Notes under the pieces: generated by a model
The model's database searches: none
What the model saw: only the letters and a program-made list of their open reading frames with translations
Told to the model about the DNA's origin: nothing
NCBI GenBank assembly: GCA_945867815.1
Contig: CAMBIX010000005.1
Span: 59,821-123,820, forward strand
DNA: 64,000 nucleotides
Reading direction: 5' to 3'
Source: an uncultured Veillonellaceae bacterium
GTDB taxonomy: Bacteria; Bacillota; Negativicutes; Veillonellales; Veillonellaceae
Part shown: in pieces, positions 41,695 to 50,786 of the stretch
How the letters are laid out: every line of letters starts with the position of its first letter
How positions within the stretch are numbered: the first letter of the stretch is position 1
Made by a program: the position numbers and the translations under genes

Positions 41695-42638
41695 TTTTCA
41701 TGGCCCTCCTTACTCAATCTAGGATCCAACCACGAATAGGACAAATCCACTAAAAAGTTCAAACAAATATAAGCTAAGGCAATCCACAATACAAAGCCTT
41801 CAATCAAAGGATAATCGCGCATAGCTATCGCATTAATCGCCATTTTCCCTAAGCCTGGCCAAGAGAAAATAATCTCAACGACAGCAACGCCTCCTAAAAG
41901 CCAACCAATAGACATACCCAATAAAGTAATTAAAGGTAAAATCGTATTAGGCAACACATGATGTAATATAATCCGTGTAGTAGACAAGCCTCTCGCTCGC
42001 ATTCCTAGGACATACTCTTTTTCCAACTCTTCTAAAACAATGAGCCGCATCTGGCGCATATACTTACCGCCCATGAAAAAGGCCAATGTTAATGCTGGTA
42101 AAACAGCTCCTTCAAAAGATGCTTTAGAACTTCCTATCGTGAACCAGCCTAGTTTTAAACCAAAGAAGTACAATAACATAAGGCCCGTCCAAAAGGTAGG
42201 TATAGACACGGCAAAAAAAGTAACAATTCTAAGCAAATAATCAACCCAGTGATTTCTCTTTAATGCGGTTATAATACCTAAGGGAACAGCAGTGACTAGC
42301 ATAAAAGCAATAGACATAAAAGCCAATAAAATCGTAGCTGGTGCCGCTTCCTTCATCTTATCTACTACCGGCTTTTTAGCCGAATAGGACTGTCCTAAAT
42401 CACCTCTTACTGCCTGCCCAAGCCAAGAACCATACTGCACTAAAAAAGGTCTATCTAATCCCATTCCATGTCGTGTAGACTCTAAGGTCTCCTGCGACAC
42501 AGATATCTCCGCCGTTTCTAGCACAGTCATAGCTGGATCCCCTGGTGCAATATAAGACAGACAAAAGGTAATAAAAGTAACCCCTATAAGTGTAATGATA
42601 ACTTGCAATAAGCGACTAACGATTCCTCTAATCGACAT
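41691..42638 (-). CDS. Peptide/nickel-type ABC transporter permease (NikB/DppB-like)
   Basis: The 315-residue inner-membrane protein opens with RGIVSRLLQVIITLIGVTFI, and carries the conserved HGMGLDRPFLVQYGSWLGQ and the EAA-loop region ARGLSTTRIILHHVLPNTI. It is the first gene of the operon (permeases first, then binding protein, then ATPases). Two copies of a TATGATAGGT motif lie upstream and may be operators. Confidence 0.9.
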   Translation of the reverse strand: MSIRGIVSRLLQVIITLIGVTFITFCLSYIAPGDPAMTVLETAEISVSQETLESTRHGMGLDRPFLVQYGSWLGQAVRGDLGQSYSAKKPVVDKMKEAAPATILLAFMSIAFMLVTAVPLGIITALKRNHWVDYLLRIVTFFAVSIPTFWTGLMLLYFFGLKLGWFTIGSSKASFEGAVLPALTLAFFMGGKYMRQMRLIVLEELEKEYVLGMRARGLSTTRIILHHVLPNTILPLITLLGMSIGWLLGGVAVVEIIFSWPGLGKMAINAIAMRDYPLIEGFVLWIALAYICLNFLVDLSYSWLDPRLSKEGHEK

Positions 42639-42674
42639 ATCTATACCATACCCCCTCTATATACTTACCTGTTC

Positions 42675-42735
42675 TATGATAGGTGTATCGTACCATACTT
42701 ATTTGTATGTTTATATATTTTTATGATAGGTATAA
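42675..42735. promoter_or_regulatory. Paired TATGATAGGT repeats upstream of the ABC operon
   Basis: TATGATAGGTGTA (42675-42687) and TATGATAGGTATA (42722-42734) are direct repeats about 47 nt apart, 37 and 84 nt upstream of the first permease gene. They could be sites of a regulator. The spacing and sequence do not fit the NikR palindrome GTATGA-N16-TCATAC, although the half-site is similar. Confidence 0.4.
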
Positions 42736-42754
42736 CAACTTTTCATTATAAAAA

Positions 42755-42830
42755 AAGAGCCTAGCTGGCCTTATTCCATGTGAGAAAACATAAGTTAATG
42801 CACATAAAATCAAAAGCCAACTAGGCTCTT
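42755..42830 (-). terminator. Terminator after the ECF S-component gene
   Basis: AAGAGCCTAGTTGGC pairs with GCCAGCTAGGCTCTT on the minus strand (15 bp, one G-U pair), followed by TTTTTT. It encloses a 46-nt A+T-rich loop and starts 48 nt after the ECF S stop. Confidence 0.8.
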
Positions 42831-42877
42831 ACATTCTTCAGATCAAGAAGAATGACCCTATTCATATTTATACTTAA

Positions 42878-43426
42878 TTACAATTTTTCCCCATACAGCT
42901 GTATATCTCTCGGCAAGGCACCATAAATAATATCAGCTAAAATTAAATTCATTAAAGCCACCGTCGTTAGAGGGAAAAACAAAGCCATAACGCCATTACC
43001 CAAGAATGGCAACATAGCTAACAAACCTAAAATAACATTAATCACGTAGCCAACAACGGTACTGGCTATATAAGCCGTCAAACGGCGGCCACTTTTAGCT
43101 TCTCGTTTAAGCTCATCATCCGCATCTGGCCCCACTCTAACTGGTCGTTCCAAGACCCGGAAAGTCAAACCTACCATATAAGCAGCCAAGGCCATAATTA
43201 CGGCCACTAATAAATGTATAGGTATTGACAAAGGAAAACCTACCAAAGCCGCCGATACCATATGCCCAATAAAGGCTATGACCGCGCCAGCTACTGGTCC
43301 TAATACAAGGGCTGCTAAAAAGCCTGGCAAAGAATCAAAGGCAATCGATCCCGCCACCTTTATCTGGGCTCCTATGACCGCTAAGGCAATAAACAAGGCA
43401 TACATAACGAGTAATTTTGTTTTCAT
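42878..43426 (-). CDS. ECF-transporter S component
   Basis: This 182-residue integral membrane protein has about six hydrophobic helices and the substrate-capture-type opening MKTKLLVMYALFIALAVIGA. Its AFIGHMVSAALVGFPLSIP segment and central charged loop (residues 95-116) are typical of energy-coupling factor S components for vitamins or cobalamin precursors. No EcfA/T genes are nearby, so it probably uses a shared ECF module. The gene starts 10 nt after the OPT pseudogene end. Alpha-ribazole is one possible substrate but is not established. Confidence 0.7.
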   Translation of the reverse strand: MKTKLLVMYALFIALAVIGAQIKVAGSIAFDSLPGFLAALVLGPVAGAVIAFIGHMVSAALVGFPLSIPIHLLVAVIMALAAYMVGLTFRVLERPVRVGPDADDELKREAKSGRRLTAYIASTVVGYVINVILGLLAMLPFLGNGVMALFFPLTTVALMNLILADIIYGALPRDIQLYGEKL

Positions 43427-43436
43427 ACTAAAAAAC

Positions 43437-45359
43437 CTACTTATTATTTTTCTGCAAGGCCTTACGTTCTTCCCGCATTTCGATAGCTTCCTGCTTATTA
43501 AACTTAGTATTAACCACCGTACATACTAAATAAATAGCCGTCAACACAAAGGCTACCAAGCCAAGCCAAGCCAATTAGCTGCATCAGTAAAATCATCCCC
43601 CACTAAGGCTAATGGATCAGCAGACCCACCGGACGATGCAGATAAAACGATAATAGCTGCAATAATAACACCAATAATACTTTCACCAACAATTAAGCCT
43701 GATGCAAACAAAATGCCCTTACGGTTACATTGTTCTACATCTTCCAGTTCAAATCCTAAACTACGCTGACTAACCCGTCGTGCCAAATAACGATGGACAA
43801 AATAGTTAATAATAGAACCAATAATAAGCGGGGTCTGCAAGGTTGGCGGTAAATAAATACCAATACCAATAGCCAAAGGCGGCAAGGCATAGCCCCAGTA
43901 AAGCCATACGCTTCATATAACATATTCAAGACTGGCGCAATAACAACCGCACCGGCTACCGAACCGATTAACAAGGCTATCTGTTGTTTCCACGGCGTCG
44001 CCCCTACGAGCTGCCCTGTCTTTAAGTCTTGTAAATTATCATTAGAAATGGCCGCAATACATACAATGACACTCGTCATAAACAAGGCCAAAGCCGTAGC
44101 AAATTGTACACCAGACTGGGTAGCGAAGAGATGATTCATAGAAGCAATAGCATAAACAACAAGGGAAGAAATAATAATCCCTAAGATACCAATCCCAGAA
44201 ATCGGACTGGAAGACGTCCCTACGAGGCCAGCCATATAGCCACAAGCAGCCGCTACAAAGAAACCAACTAAAACAGCAATAACCACACCGCAAGCAACTA
44301 AGGTCCATAATAAGGCTGGACTAATAGGTACCGCACTAACAAAAGAATAGAAGCAAAGCACCAAACCAATTAACAAGACAAGAAATACCCAAGCAATCGT
44401 AACTGGCTTCATATCCGTATCCATACGGTGCGTATCCCGTTCTGCTTGAGACATTTTCATGCTCTTAACCGATACACGAATTCCATCAACAATCGGTTTT
44501 AATAGAGTCAGCAAGGTCCAAATGGCAGCCACGCCAATCGTACCAGCCCCAATAAAACGAACCTTACTAGCCCATACCGACTGGGCAAAATCTGCTAAGC
44601 TGCTTCCATCAGGGAAAGGCAATACATTGGTGTAATAAGGCACAAAGCCAAGCCAAGCAATAAGTGTACCCACTAACATAGCTAAGCCGCTAGCAATACC
44701 AATCAAATAACCGGCCCCTAATAAAGCAACCGAAAAACCTAAAGGCAACTGTGATACACCAGCCCCAAAAGGAAACCACACACTCCATTCACTCGTAAAG
44801 ACTTTAAATCCATTCGCGCACAAGCTAATAAAGCCAGCGATAGCGGTACCGCTAATGATTTCCTTCATACCACCGCTGCCAACAGCTTTTTCATCTTCTT
44901 CCGAATGACTGCCTACTTTAATATTTCAGCGGCGGCCCGTCCTTCTGGGTAGGTTAAATCACTATGCACGACCATAGCCCGACGTAAAGGAATGGTAAAC
45001 AATACTCCTAAGGCACCACCGCAAGCACACAGCAATAAGGTCTCTGTATAATGAAAGCCTTGCCAATAACCTAACATTAATAGACCTGGCAAAACGAAAA
45101 TAACCGCTGACAAGGTGCCCGCAGCCGACGCCTGGGTCTGTACCATGTTATTTTCTAATACATTAGACTTCTTAAAAAAACGTAACACCGCCATAGAGAT
45201 AACTGCTGCCGGAATGGATGACGAAAAAGTAAGACCTACCTTTAAGCCTAAATAGACATTAGACGCAGTAAAGATAATCGTAATTAAAATACCTAGTAAC
45301 ATACCACGCAATGTTAGTTCCGGAAGCTGTAAGTCATGGCTCATAAAATCATGCTTCAT
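43437..45359 (-). pseudogene. OPT-family oligopeptide transporter, three frameshifts
   Basis: The pieces (45359 to 44913, 44868 to 43756, 43885 to 43553, and a C-terminal piece to 43437) read as one OPT-family transporter. The start at 45359 has a TAGGAGGG site. Repairing three events restores about 639 residues with many membrane segments: a missing G before TAGGC near 44911 (EILK then VGSHSEEDEK); a missing G in a four-G run near 43898 (FTGGYALPPLAIG); and one extra copy of a five-base unit near 43556. The repaired length is an exact multiple of three, which supports the reconstruction. It may be a decayed gene, or the pentanucleotide may make it phase-variable. Confidence 0.85.
43556..43574 (-). 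repeat. Pentanucleotide repeat CCAAG in the OPT gene
   Basis: On the plus strand CCAAG occurs three times followed by CCAA; the coding strand is TTGGC three times plus TTGG. The present copy number leads to a stop two codons later. One fewer copy restores the reading frame WLGLVAFVL and the C-terminal membrane segment. Simple-repeat frameshifts of this kind are a known slip mechanism. Confidence 0.75.
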
Positions 45360-45648
45360 CTTACACCCTCCTAAAAATAGTATAGTTCTATTGTAGTTGT
45401 TCATGTCCATTCTGGCAAGAATATTTATTATCCTTTATTGTATATATATAAACCTGTTCATCTTCTCTATCCCCTGTTCTATCCTAATCCCTATATGTTT
45501 AAAAAATGCATATACTATGCAAATTACTTCATCAAATGAACTTATAGCACACCAATTCTGCTTTCTACCATTAATTTAACAGACTGTGAATTTATATGAA
45601 CCACGAATGAGCCATTATTAAAGAAAAAATAAACTTCCCTATTTTTAG

Positions 45649-45678
45649 TTGCCATTCCTAAGGCCCGTGCGGTAGGAT
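45649..45678 (+). promoter_or_regulatory. Possible promoter of the exported protein gene
   Basis: TTGCCA (45649-45654) is separated by 18 nt from TAGGAT (45673-45678), about 40 nt upstream of the start. Both boxes deviate from consensus, so this is tentative. The gene is preceded by a strong AAGGAGGT site. Confidence 0.4.
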
Positions 45679-45715
45679 AAATTACAATAGAATTTTTAAG
45701 GAGGTCTCTCTTATT

Positions 45716-46318
45716 ATGAACATGAAAAAATACATTTCTGCATTGACTATTTCCGCCTGCCTAGCAGCTCCACTAGCTGTTAATGCCGCAACACCACAAA
45801 CAACAGCTAATACACCAGCAGCTAAGGGGATTAGCAGTCAAACCAACACTACAGGTATTGTTTTCGGTGCTATTTCCCCAACCGCTTCTCCTGCAACGAA
45901 TAAAGCTGTTCGCGAAGAAAGCAACAAATTAGCTGCTAACAGCACGACAACTGTCGTACCAGTAGCTCATCCTTACTTCATTGGCGACCAAGTAGCTGTT
46001 ACACCTATCGCCTTACAAGGAGCCTATGTTAACGTTACTTACCCAGATGTACGAGCTTTTACACCAAAGCATCAAAATGCTATTAACACAGTTATCGTTA
46101 ACTACATTTCTGGTTTAATCAACCAGTTAAATACAACAAACGCTACGGCTTCTGACCGGTCTAACTTATACGTTATGTATAACGTAAGCCAAGATGACAA
46201 GGGTATCTTCACCTTAACCTTGTATTCCTATGTCATCCAGGATAAGGCCGCTACCCCAGTTGTTAGCCAGAAGACGTTTATTTTTAACATCAAAAACTGT
46301 ACGTATACGGAACAGTAA
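45716..46318 (+). CDS. Exported protein, possible PdaC/DUF4163-like domain
   Basis: The 200-residue product has a signal peptide (residues 1-24, ending VNAA). A low-complexity Thr/Ala-rich linker follows to about residue 80. A C-terminal domain (from about residue 95, VNVTYPDVRAFTPKHQNAINTVIVNYI) resembles the N-terminal domain found in RsiV-like and PdaC-like proteins; this rests on pattern, not on a search. It is a single-gene unit with a terminator, next to the phosphoesterase on the other strand. Confidence 0.65.
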   Translation: MNMKKYISALTISACLAAPLAVNAATPQTTANTPAAKGISSQTNTTGIVFGAISPTASPATNKAVREESNKLAANSTTTVVPVAHPYFIGDQVAVTPIALQGAYVNVTYPDVRAFTPKHQNAINTVIVNYISGLINQLNTTNATASDRSNLYVMYNVSQDDKGIFTLTLYSYVIQDKAATPVVSQKTFIFNIKNCTYTEQ

Positions 46319-46389
46319 AGCAGAAAATTAAGTATCCCTTTGAACTGTAAATAAAAATTATATACGCCATCGGAACTAAAGCAAAACTG

Positions 46390-46446
46390 CACATGCCCTC
46401 GGAGCCATTACTATCGTAAGCCTCCTTGCGGGCGTGTGTGGTTTTT
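46390..46446 (+). terminator. Terminator after the exported protein gene
   Basis: CACATGCCC pairs with GGGCGTGTG (46390-46438, one G-U pair) around an internal imperfect GGAGCC/GCCTCC stem, and TGGTTTTTT follows. It serves the plus-strand gene that ends at 46318. Confidence 0.7.
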
Positions 46447-46454
46447 TAATATAG

Positions 46455-46501
46455 AAAAGAGCCTGTATAGATTATCATTTGGATTCTATACAGGCTCTTT
46501 T
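46455..46501. terminator. Bidirectional terminator between convergent genes
   Basis: A perfect 17-bp stem, AAAAGAGCCTGTATAGA with its complement, has a 13-nt loop and T-runs on both strands. It lies between the exported-protein gene on the plus strand and the phosphoesterase gene on the minus strand. Confidence 0.85.
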
Positions 46502-46542
46502 TATGTCATTCTCTTAAATACCGTTTTTATACTATTTCGAAC

Positions 46543-47721
46543 TCACGCCCTATACAGCTCAAATACACTAATCTCCCGCGGACAATTTACCCGCATAGGA
46601 AACCAGTGTCCTGTTCCATTACTTATATACCCATAAAGACCATTTTGCTTATAGAGTCCCTTCCAATAGGTTGTTTCCAAAGGTATCAATGACATATCAG
46701 CAACTACAAGTTGTCCCCCATGAGTATGGCCCCCTAAGGTTAATGGAATACCCGCATTAAAGCCTTGCTCTATAAAATCTGGATGATGGGCTAACAGAAT
46801 GGTTGTGGCCTCTTTAGGAATGCCCGTCATAGCCTTTTCAAAAAAGGCTTGCCGTTGCCAAAATTTCTGCGAGAAGGGATAGTCAACACCAGCTAAATAC
46901 ACCTCTTTAGATCCACTATGTATCTTAACCGATGAATTGCGCAAAACTGTCGCTCCGCTTTTACGCATTTCCCCTAGCACATAGTCTACATCATGAAAGT
47001 ATTCATGGTTACCCAAGATATAGGTAATACCATCAGGGAAAATCTTATTATACTTAGCTACTAATTCTCGCACTTGAGGCATCCAGGCAAGATCATCAAT
47101 AATATCACCGGTAATGACCAACCGATTAGGTTTCTCTGCCTGCACTAAGGCTAGGGCTTTTTCAAAATCATTACAGTTAATAAAAGGGCCGATATGCATA
47201 TCACTCATCTGCCCTATCCGATAGTCATTGAGTTCTCTAGGCCAGCCCTTAAGGCCTAACTTATGATGGGTTATCTCTAATTGACTGGCGCCTTCAAAGG
47301 ATTCAATAGAGGCCCCCACCAAGGATACGGCCGGCACCGCTAAGACAGCTTTTCGCAAAAAGGCCCGCCGCGATTGCCCTTCCACCTCTGTCTTCTTACT
47401 GGCCCGCCAATTAACTAAAGCGGTGACTAAGGCTAACACAGCCATAATAGCAAGTGTTACAATGATACCTATCATTAGACCGTATGTCTCAACACTAATC
47501 CAACGCCCTGGCCAATACATCCATGTCGTAATTAAAGCATTTTCATTAAACTGATAGCCTAGTGTTATAGCCAATAAAACAACAAATACGCCTAAGCCAA
47601 TGCCCAACCAGCCTTTCTTACGATGGCTCCCATATACATAGGCCGTCAGCCAAATGCTTATAGCCGTTATCATGACTAGAAACCCACCAGCCACCAGTAG
47701 CATAATCATTCGTTTACCCAT
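46543..47721 (-). CDS. Membrane-anchored metallophosphoesterase (YkuE-like)
   Basis: The 392-residue protein has about four N-terminal hydrophobic segments (residues 7-108) and then SRRAFLRKAVLAVPAVSLVGA near residue 120, a twin-arginine-like motif after the last helix. The phosphoesterase domain begins near residue 165 with DMHIG, GDIID, GNHEY and GGHTHGGQ, the five metal-binding motifs. It probably acts outside the cytoplasmic face on phospholipid, lipid or nucleotide phosphate. It is convergent with the exported-protein gene. Confidence 0.85.
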   Translation of the reverse strand: MGKRMIMLLVAGGFLVMITAISIWLTAYVYGSHRKKGWLGIGLGVFVVLLAITLGYQFNENALITTWMYWPGRWISVETYGLMIGIIVTLAIMAVLALVTALVNWRASKKTEVEGQSRRAFLRKAVLAVPAVSLVGASIESFEGASQLEITHHKLGLKGWPRELNDYRIGQMSDMHIGPFINCNDFEKALALVQAEKPNRLVITGDIIDDLAWMPQVRELVAKYNKIFPDGITYILGNHEYFHDVDYVLGEMRKSGATVLRNSSVKIHSGSKEVYLAGVDYPFSQKFWQRQAFFEKAMTGIPKEATTILLAHHPDFIEQGFNAGIPLTLGGHTHGGQLVVADMSLIPLETTYWKGLYKQNGLYGYISNGTGHWFPMRVNCPREISVFELYRA

Positions 47722-47904
47722 AATTTATATCACATGCTAGGCATGCGCTCCTTTTTCTCTTATGTTAAATGTATGTCCTTTTAATCTACTAATTGCCTAA
47801 CTGGCAAATCAAAGTTAAACACATCTTTAGCCCCATTAATTTACTAATTGTATAGCTCGTTATCTGTTACGCGCGTCATGTCTAACATATCTAATAAGAT
47901 GATT

Positions 47905-49305
47905 CTATTTATTACATAAAATGGTGAGTTTACCATGAGGACCTGCCCAAGGCAGACTAGCAAAATCTTTTGGCGCTACCCAACGCCATTCATTCTTACC
48001 TATATCTAAGTTCGCATCAACTTCCTTAGCTCCCTTTATTGGATTTTCTATAGCTAAAGAAAACGGTCCCTTTTGCTGCTTACTTAGGATATTCTCTATA
48101 GCCGTCCCATCACGCCATCTGCTTTTCACTGTATACACATGCATCTGCCATTCTCTATGAGAAAAGACATGCCGCAAGCGCTTTTCTTCATTTATAAAAT
48201 CTAAGAGCTCTAATCCCATAACTTTACAAGTTTCTTGCAGCTGTTTATAAGCTAAGTGCTGAGCCAATAACAAAGGCTCTCCCTTTATATATTTTTTATC
48301 TTCTCTCTTGCTCGACTTACCATAAAGACTCGCCTCTTCGGCCACTAAACTTTGCTTGCCATCAAAGCCTTCATTACGTATTAACTTCAATCTAGCCGAA
48401 AATGCCCGCTTAGATAAACCACTACTTGTTTGCCCTATACTAAGCTTTTTATCTTTTATAGCACTTTCTCCTTCTCTAGCTACTTTTACTATGTCATAAT
48501 CGTCAATATAAACACTAGGAAACTCCCACATAGACCGCAAGAGCCCCTTATCTGGCCGTTTATGAAGCAAATAATAACCGTTCTGTTCTATCAGAAGAGT
48601 AATAACTACAGTAATGGGTATCGCTTTTTTCTTAGTACGTATAGGTAAGTCATTCATAGTTCCCTTTTCATAAGCTAAGCAATCTTTTTGCAAGGGGCAT
48701 AAATGACATCGAGGCGCCTTAGGAATACAAATAGCCGTTCCAAAATCCATTAAAGCTTGATTAAAATCACCGGGCCTAGCTGAAGGTAAGGTTTCTTCTA
48801 CCTTAGAGGTAATAAGCTTTTTACCCTTAGCCTTTAATACATCCTCATGGCAATCATAAAGGCGCGCATAAACACGCAAAACGTTCCCATCCACAGCCAC
48901 TTCAGGCAAATTATAGGCTATGGACAAAATAGCACCCGCCGTATAAGGCCCAATGCCTTGAATACTTTCCAACGTTTTTCTATCCGTAGGTATTTGCCCG
49001 CCTTGTTTAGCAAGAATTTCCTGGGCACCTAGACGCAAATTACGTGCCCGTGAATAATAGCCTAAGCCCTGCCAGGCTTTCACCACGTCATCTTCACTAG
49101 CCTCTGCCAAGTCTTTAATGCTAGGAAACAATCGCATCCATGTCTCATAATAAGGCCGCATAGCCTCAATACGGGTTTGCTGGCTCATTACTTCCGATAC
49201 CCATATATGATAGGGATTTTTACTCTCCCGCCAAGGCAAGTCCCTTTTATTACCATCATACCAAGATAAAAGCACCTTTGGCCAATTTATGTTCATTATA
49301 TACAA
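47905..49305 (-). CDS. mutY: A/G-specific adenine glycosylase MutY
   Basis: MutY removes adenine mispaired with 8-oxoguanine. The 466-residue protein has the helix-hairpin-helix with LESIQGIGPYTAGAILS near residue 110, catalytic-region VSEVMSQQTRIEAM near residue 37, VDGNVLRVYARL near residue 138, and the Fe-S ligands C-x6-C-x2-C-x5-C in CIPKAPRCHLCPLQKDC. The C-terminal NUDIX-like domain reads HKRPDKGLLRSMWEFPSV. It is longer than the 350-390 residues usual, because of a charged stretch near residues 280-350. It lies 10 nt downstream of a NUDIX gene. Confidence 0.95.
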   Translation of the reverse strand: MYIMNINWPKVLLSWYDGNKRDLPWRESKNPYHIWVSEVMSQQTRIEAMRPYYETWMRLFPSIKDLAEASEDDVVKAWQGLGYYSRARNLRLGAQEILAKQGGQIPTDRKTLESIQGIGPYTAGAILSIAYNLPEVAVDGNVLRVYARLYDCHEDVLKAKGKKLITSKVEETLPSARPGDFNQALMDFGTAICIPKAPRCHLCPLQKDCLAYEKGTMNDLPIRTKKKAIPITVVITLLIEQNGYYLLHKRPDKGLLRSMWEFPSVYIDDYDIVKVAREGESAIKDKKLSIGQTSSGLSKRAFSARLKLIRNEGFDGKQSLVAEEASLYGKSSKREDKKYIKGEPLLLAQHLAYKQLQETCKVMGLELLDFINEEKRLRHVFSHREWQMHVYTVKSRWRDGTAIENILSKQQKGPFSLAIENPIKGAKEVDANLDIGKNEWRWVAPKDFASLPWAGPHGKLTILCNK

Positions 49306-49315
49306 TCCTTATCTA

Positions 49316-49852
49316 TTATCGTTTACCAAAAATTTTAGCCAAATAGTCCACTGCTTCCTGTCCCTTATCAGTGCGAAAGACCTTATCTACTGTTCGAACT
49401 TTTACATCGGCCACGCTGTCATTATCCGCCCCAAAGGTGACAACACCTTCCACACAAGTACCTGATAATACCTGCGGCACCCATTTTCTATCCCCAGACC
49501 ACATTTGATCATAAGGAATGGCATCCGAATCATACCACGCCGGCTGCATTTCTTCCGTCTCCATAGGCAGGCCTAAATACTCTTCAACGGTATAAATATA
49601 GCCGATATGATGTAATTCTGGCTTATAAGGAAAACGAAAATCAAACAGGCCTAACTCCTTAAAAGCCTCTTTTTCTGCTAAAAGTCCAGCTTCTTCCATA
49701 AGTTCCCTTCGTATGCAGTCTCTAAAGGTCTCTCCTGCTTCACATTTGCCGCCAAAGCCATTTACCTTATTGACGCCAAAGCCTCTTTTTTTACGGCCTA
49801 AAAGCCACTGCCCCTTCGCATTTTTTGGAAAACATAAGGTTGTTTCTCTCAT
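49316..49852 (-). CDS. NUDIX hydrolase, MTH1-like 8-oxo-dGTPase candidate
   Basis: The 178-residue product has a complete NUDIX box, GKCEAGETFRDCIRRELMEE followed by AGL (residues about 34-56). The preceding NKVNGFGGK resembles the MTH1 family that hydrolyses oxidised purine nucleoside triphosphates. It is upstream of mutY with a 10-nt gap, suggesting they act together against 8-oxoguanine: one cleanses the pool, the other corrects A:8-oxoG. Exact substrate is inference. Confidence 0.82.
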   Translation of the reverse strand: MRETTLCFPKNAKGQWLLGRKKRGFGVNKVNGFGGKCEAGETFRDCIRRELMEEAGLLAEKEAFKELGLFDFRFPYKPELHHIGYIYTVEEYLGLPMETEEMQPAWYDSDAIPYDQMWSGDRKWVPQVLSGTCVEGVVTFGADNDSVADVKVRTVDKVFRTDKGQEAVDYLAKIFGKR

Positions 49853-49999
49853 AAATCTATTCCCTGCTTACTTCTTATATATCTATCTTATATACTATAA
49901 CTATTCTTTACTAACTAACCATCAAAAACAAAGATTTTTCCCGCTTTACATGCAAAAGCCTAAGTACCTATGATATGATAAATGCATACGAGGTGAATT

Positions 50000-50773
50000 A
50001 TGAATACGGCACTTATTTTCGATACGGCACTAGCCAACACAAAACCGGAGACCATGCACCACAAGGACAACTATTGTCCTTTTTGTGACACGACCCATCT
50101 AACTAATATTTTAGCACAAGAAAAGTCCATCATATGGCTTTTAAACAAATATCCTGTGCTATGTGATACATGGCCAACAATTATTATTGAAACGGACCAC
50201 TGCCACAGTGAATTCTCCGAATACCCACTTAATCACGCCGAACAGGTTTTAACCTTCACCTTATCTAAGTGGCAAGAAACGATAGATAGCAAACGTTTTG
50301 CCTCTGTCCTCTGCTTTAAAAACCACGGACCTATGTCTGGCGGCAGCATTCGCCACCCTCATAGCCAAATCATTGGCCTCAAGGACTACGACTACCATTT
50401 AACCATGGAACAAAAACACTTTGATGGCTGGCTTATGTACGAAGAACCTAACTTGCAAGTCACCTTATCCAAAGAGCCTTTAATTGGTTTTTCTGAATTT
50501 AACATTCATTTTACCAACCAAACCTCTATCCGTAATCTAGCTAAAACCTTGCAAGATATTTTACACTATATATTAAGAGAATTTGCTCGTTTTACTAGTT
50601 CCTACAATTATTTTTTCTATACTATGGGGCATGACTTATATATTAAAATCGTACCTCGTTATGTAACCCCTCCCCTTTTTGTCGGCTATGGCATCCCTGA
50701 GACCTACGACGACGCTCGAGCAGACCGTATAAAATCTGCCTTACTACCTTATTTAACAACTGCCTCTATTTGA
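50000..50773 (+). CDS. GalT/HIT-like protein (DUF4931-type)
   Basis: The 257-residue protein has an N-terminal CPFC zinc-type pair and the HIT-like motif GGSIRHPHSQIIGLKDYD, comparable with the HPH-x-Q site of galactose-1-phosphate uridylyltransferases. The family I recall with these traits is DUF4931. A nucleotidyltransferase or hydrolase reaction is inferred only from the motif. It precedes a phosphoesterase by 13 nt on the same strand, so the pair is probably one transcript. The ribosome site is GAGGTG. Confidence 0.7.
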   Translation: MNTALIFDTALANTKPETMHHKDNYCPFCDTTHLTNILAQEKSIIWLLNKYPVLCDTWPTIIIETDHCHSEFSEYPLNHAEQVLTFTLSKWQETIDSKRFASVLCFKNHGPMSGGSIRHPHSQIIGLKDYDYHLTMEQKHFDGWLMYEEPNLQVTLSKEPLIGFSEFNIHFTNQTSIRNLAKTLQDILHYILREFARFTSSYNYFFYTMGHDLYIKIVPRYVTPPLFVGYGIPETYDDARADRIKSALLPYLTTASI

Positions 50774-50786
50774 TAAAGGATAGACT

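Noticed and set aside
42675..42735. NikR operator
   Set aside because: Half-sites resemble GTATGA/TCATAC, but the spacing is not 16 nt and no symmetric pair fits.
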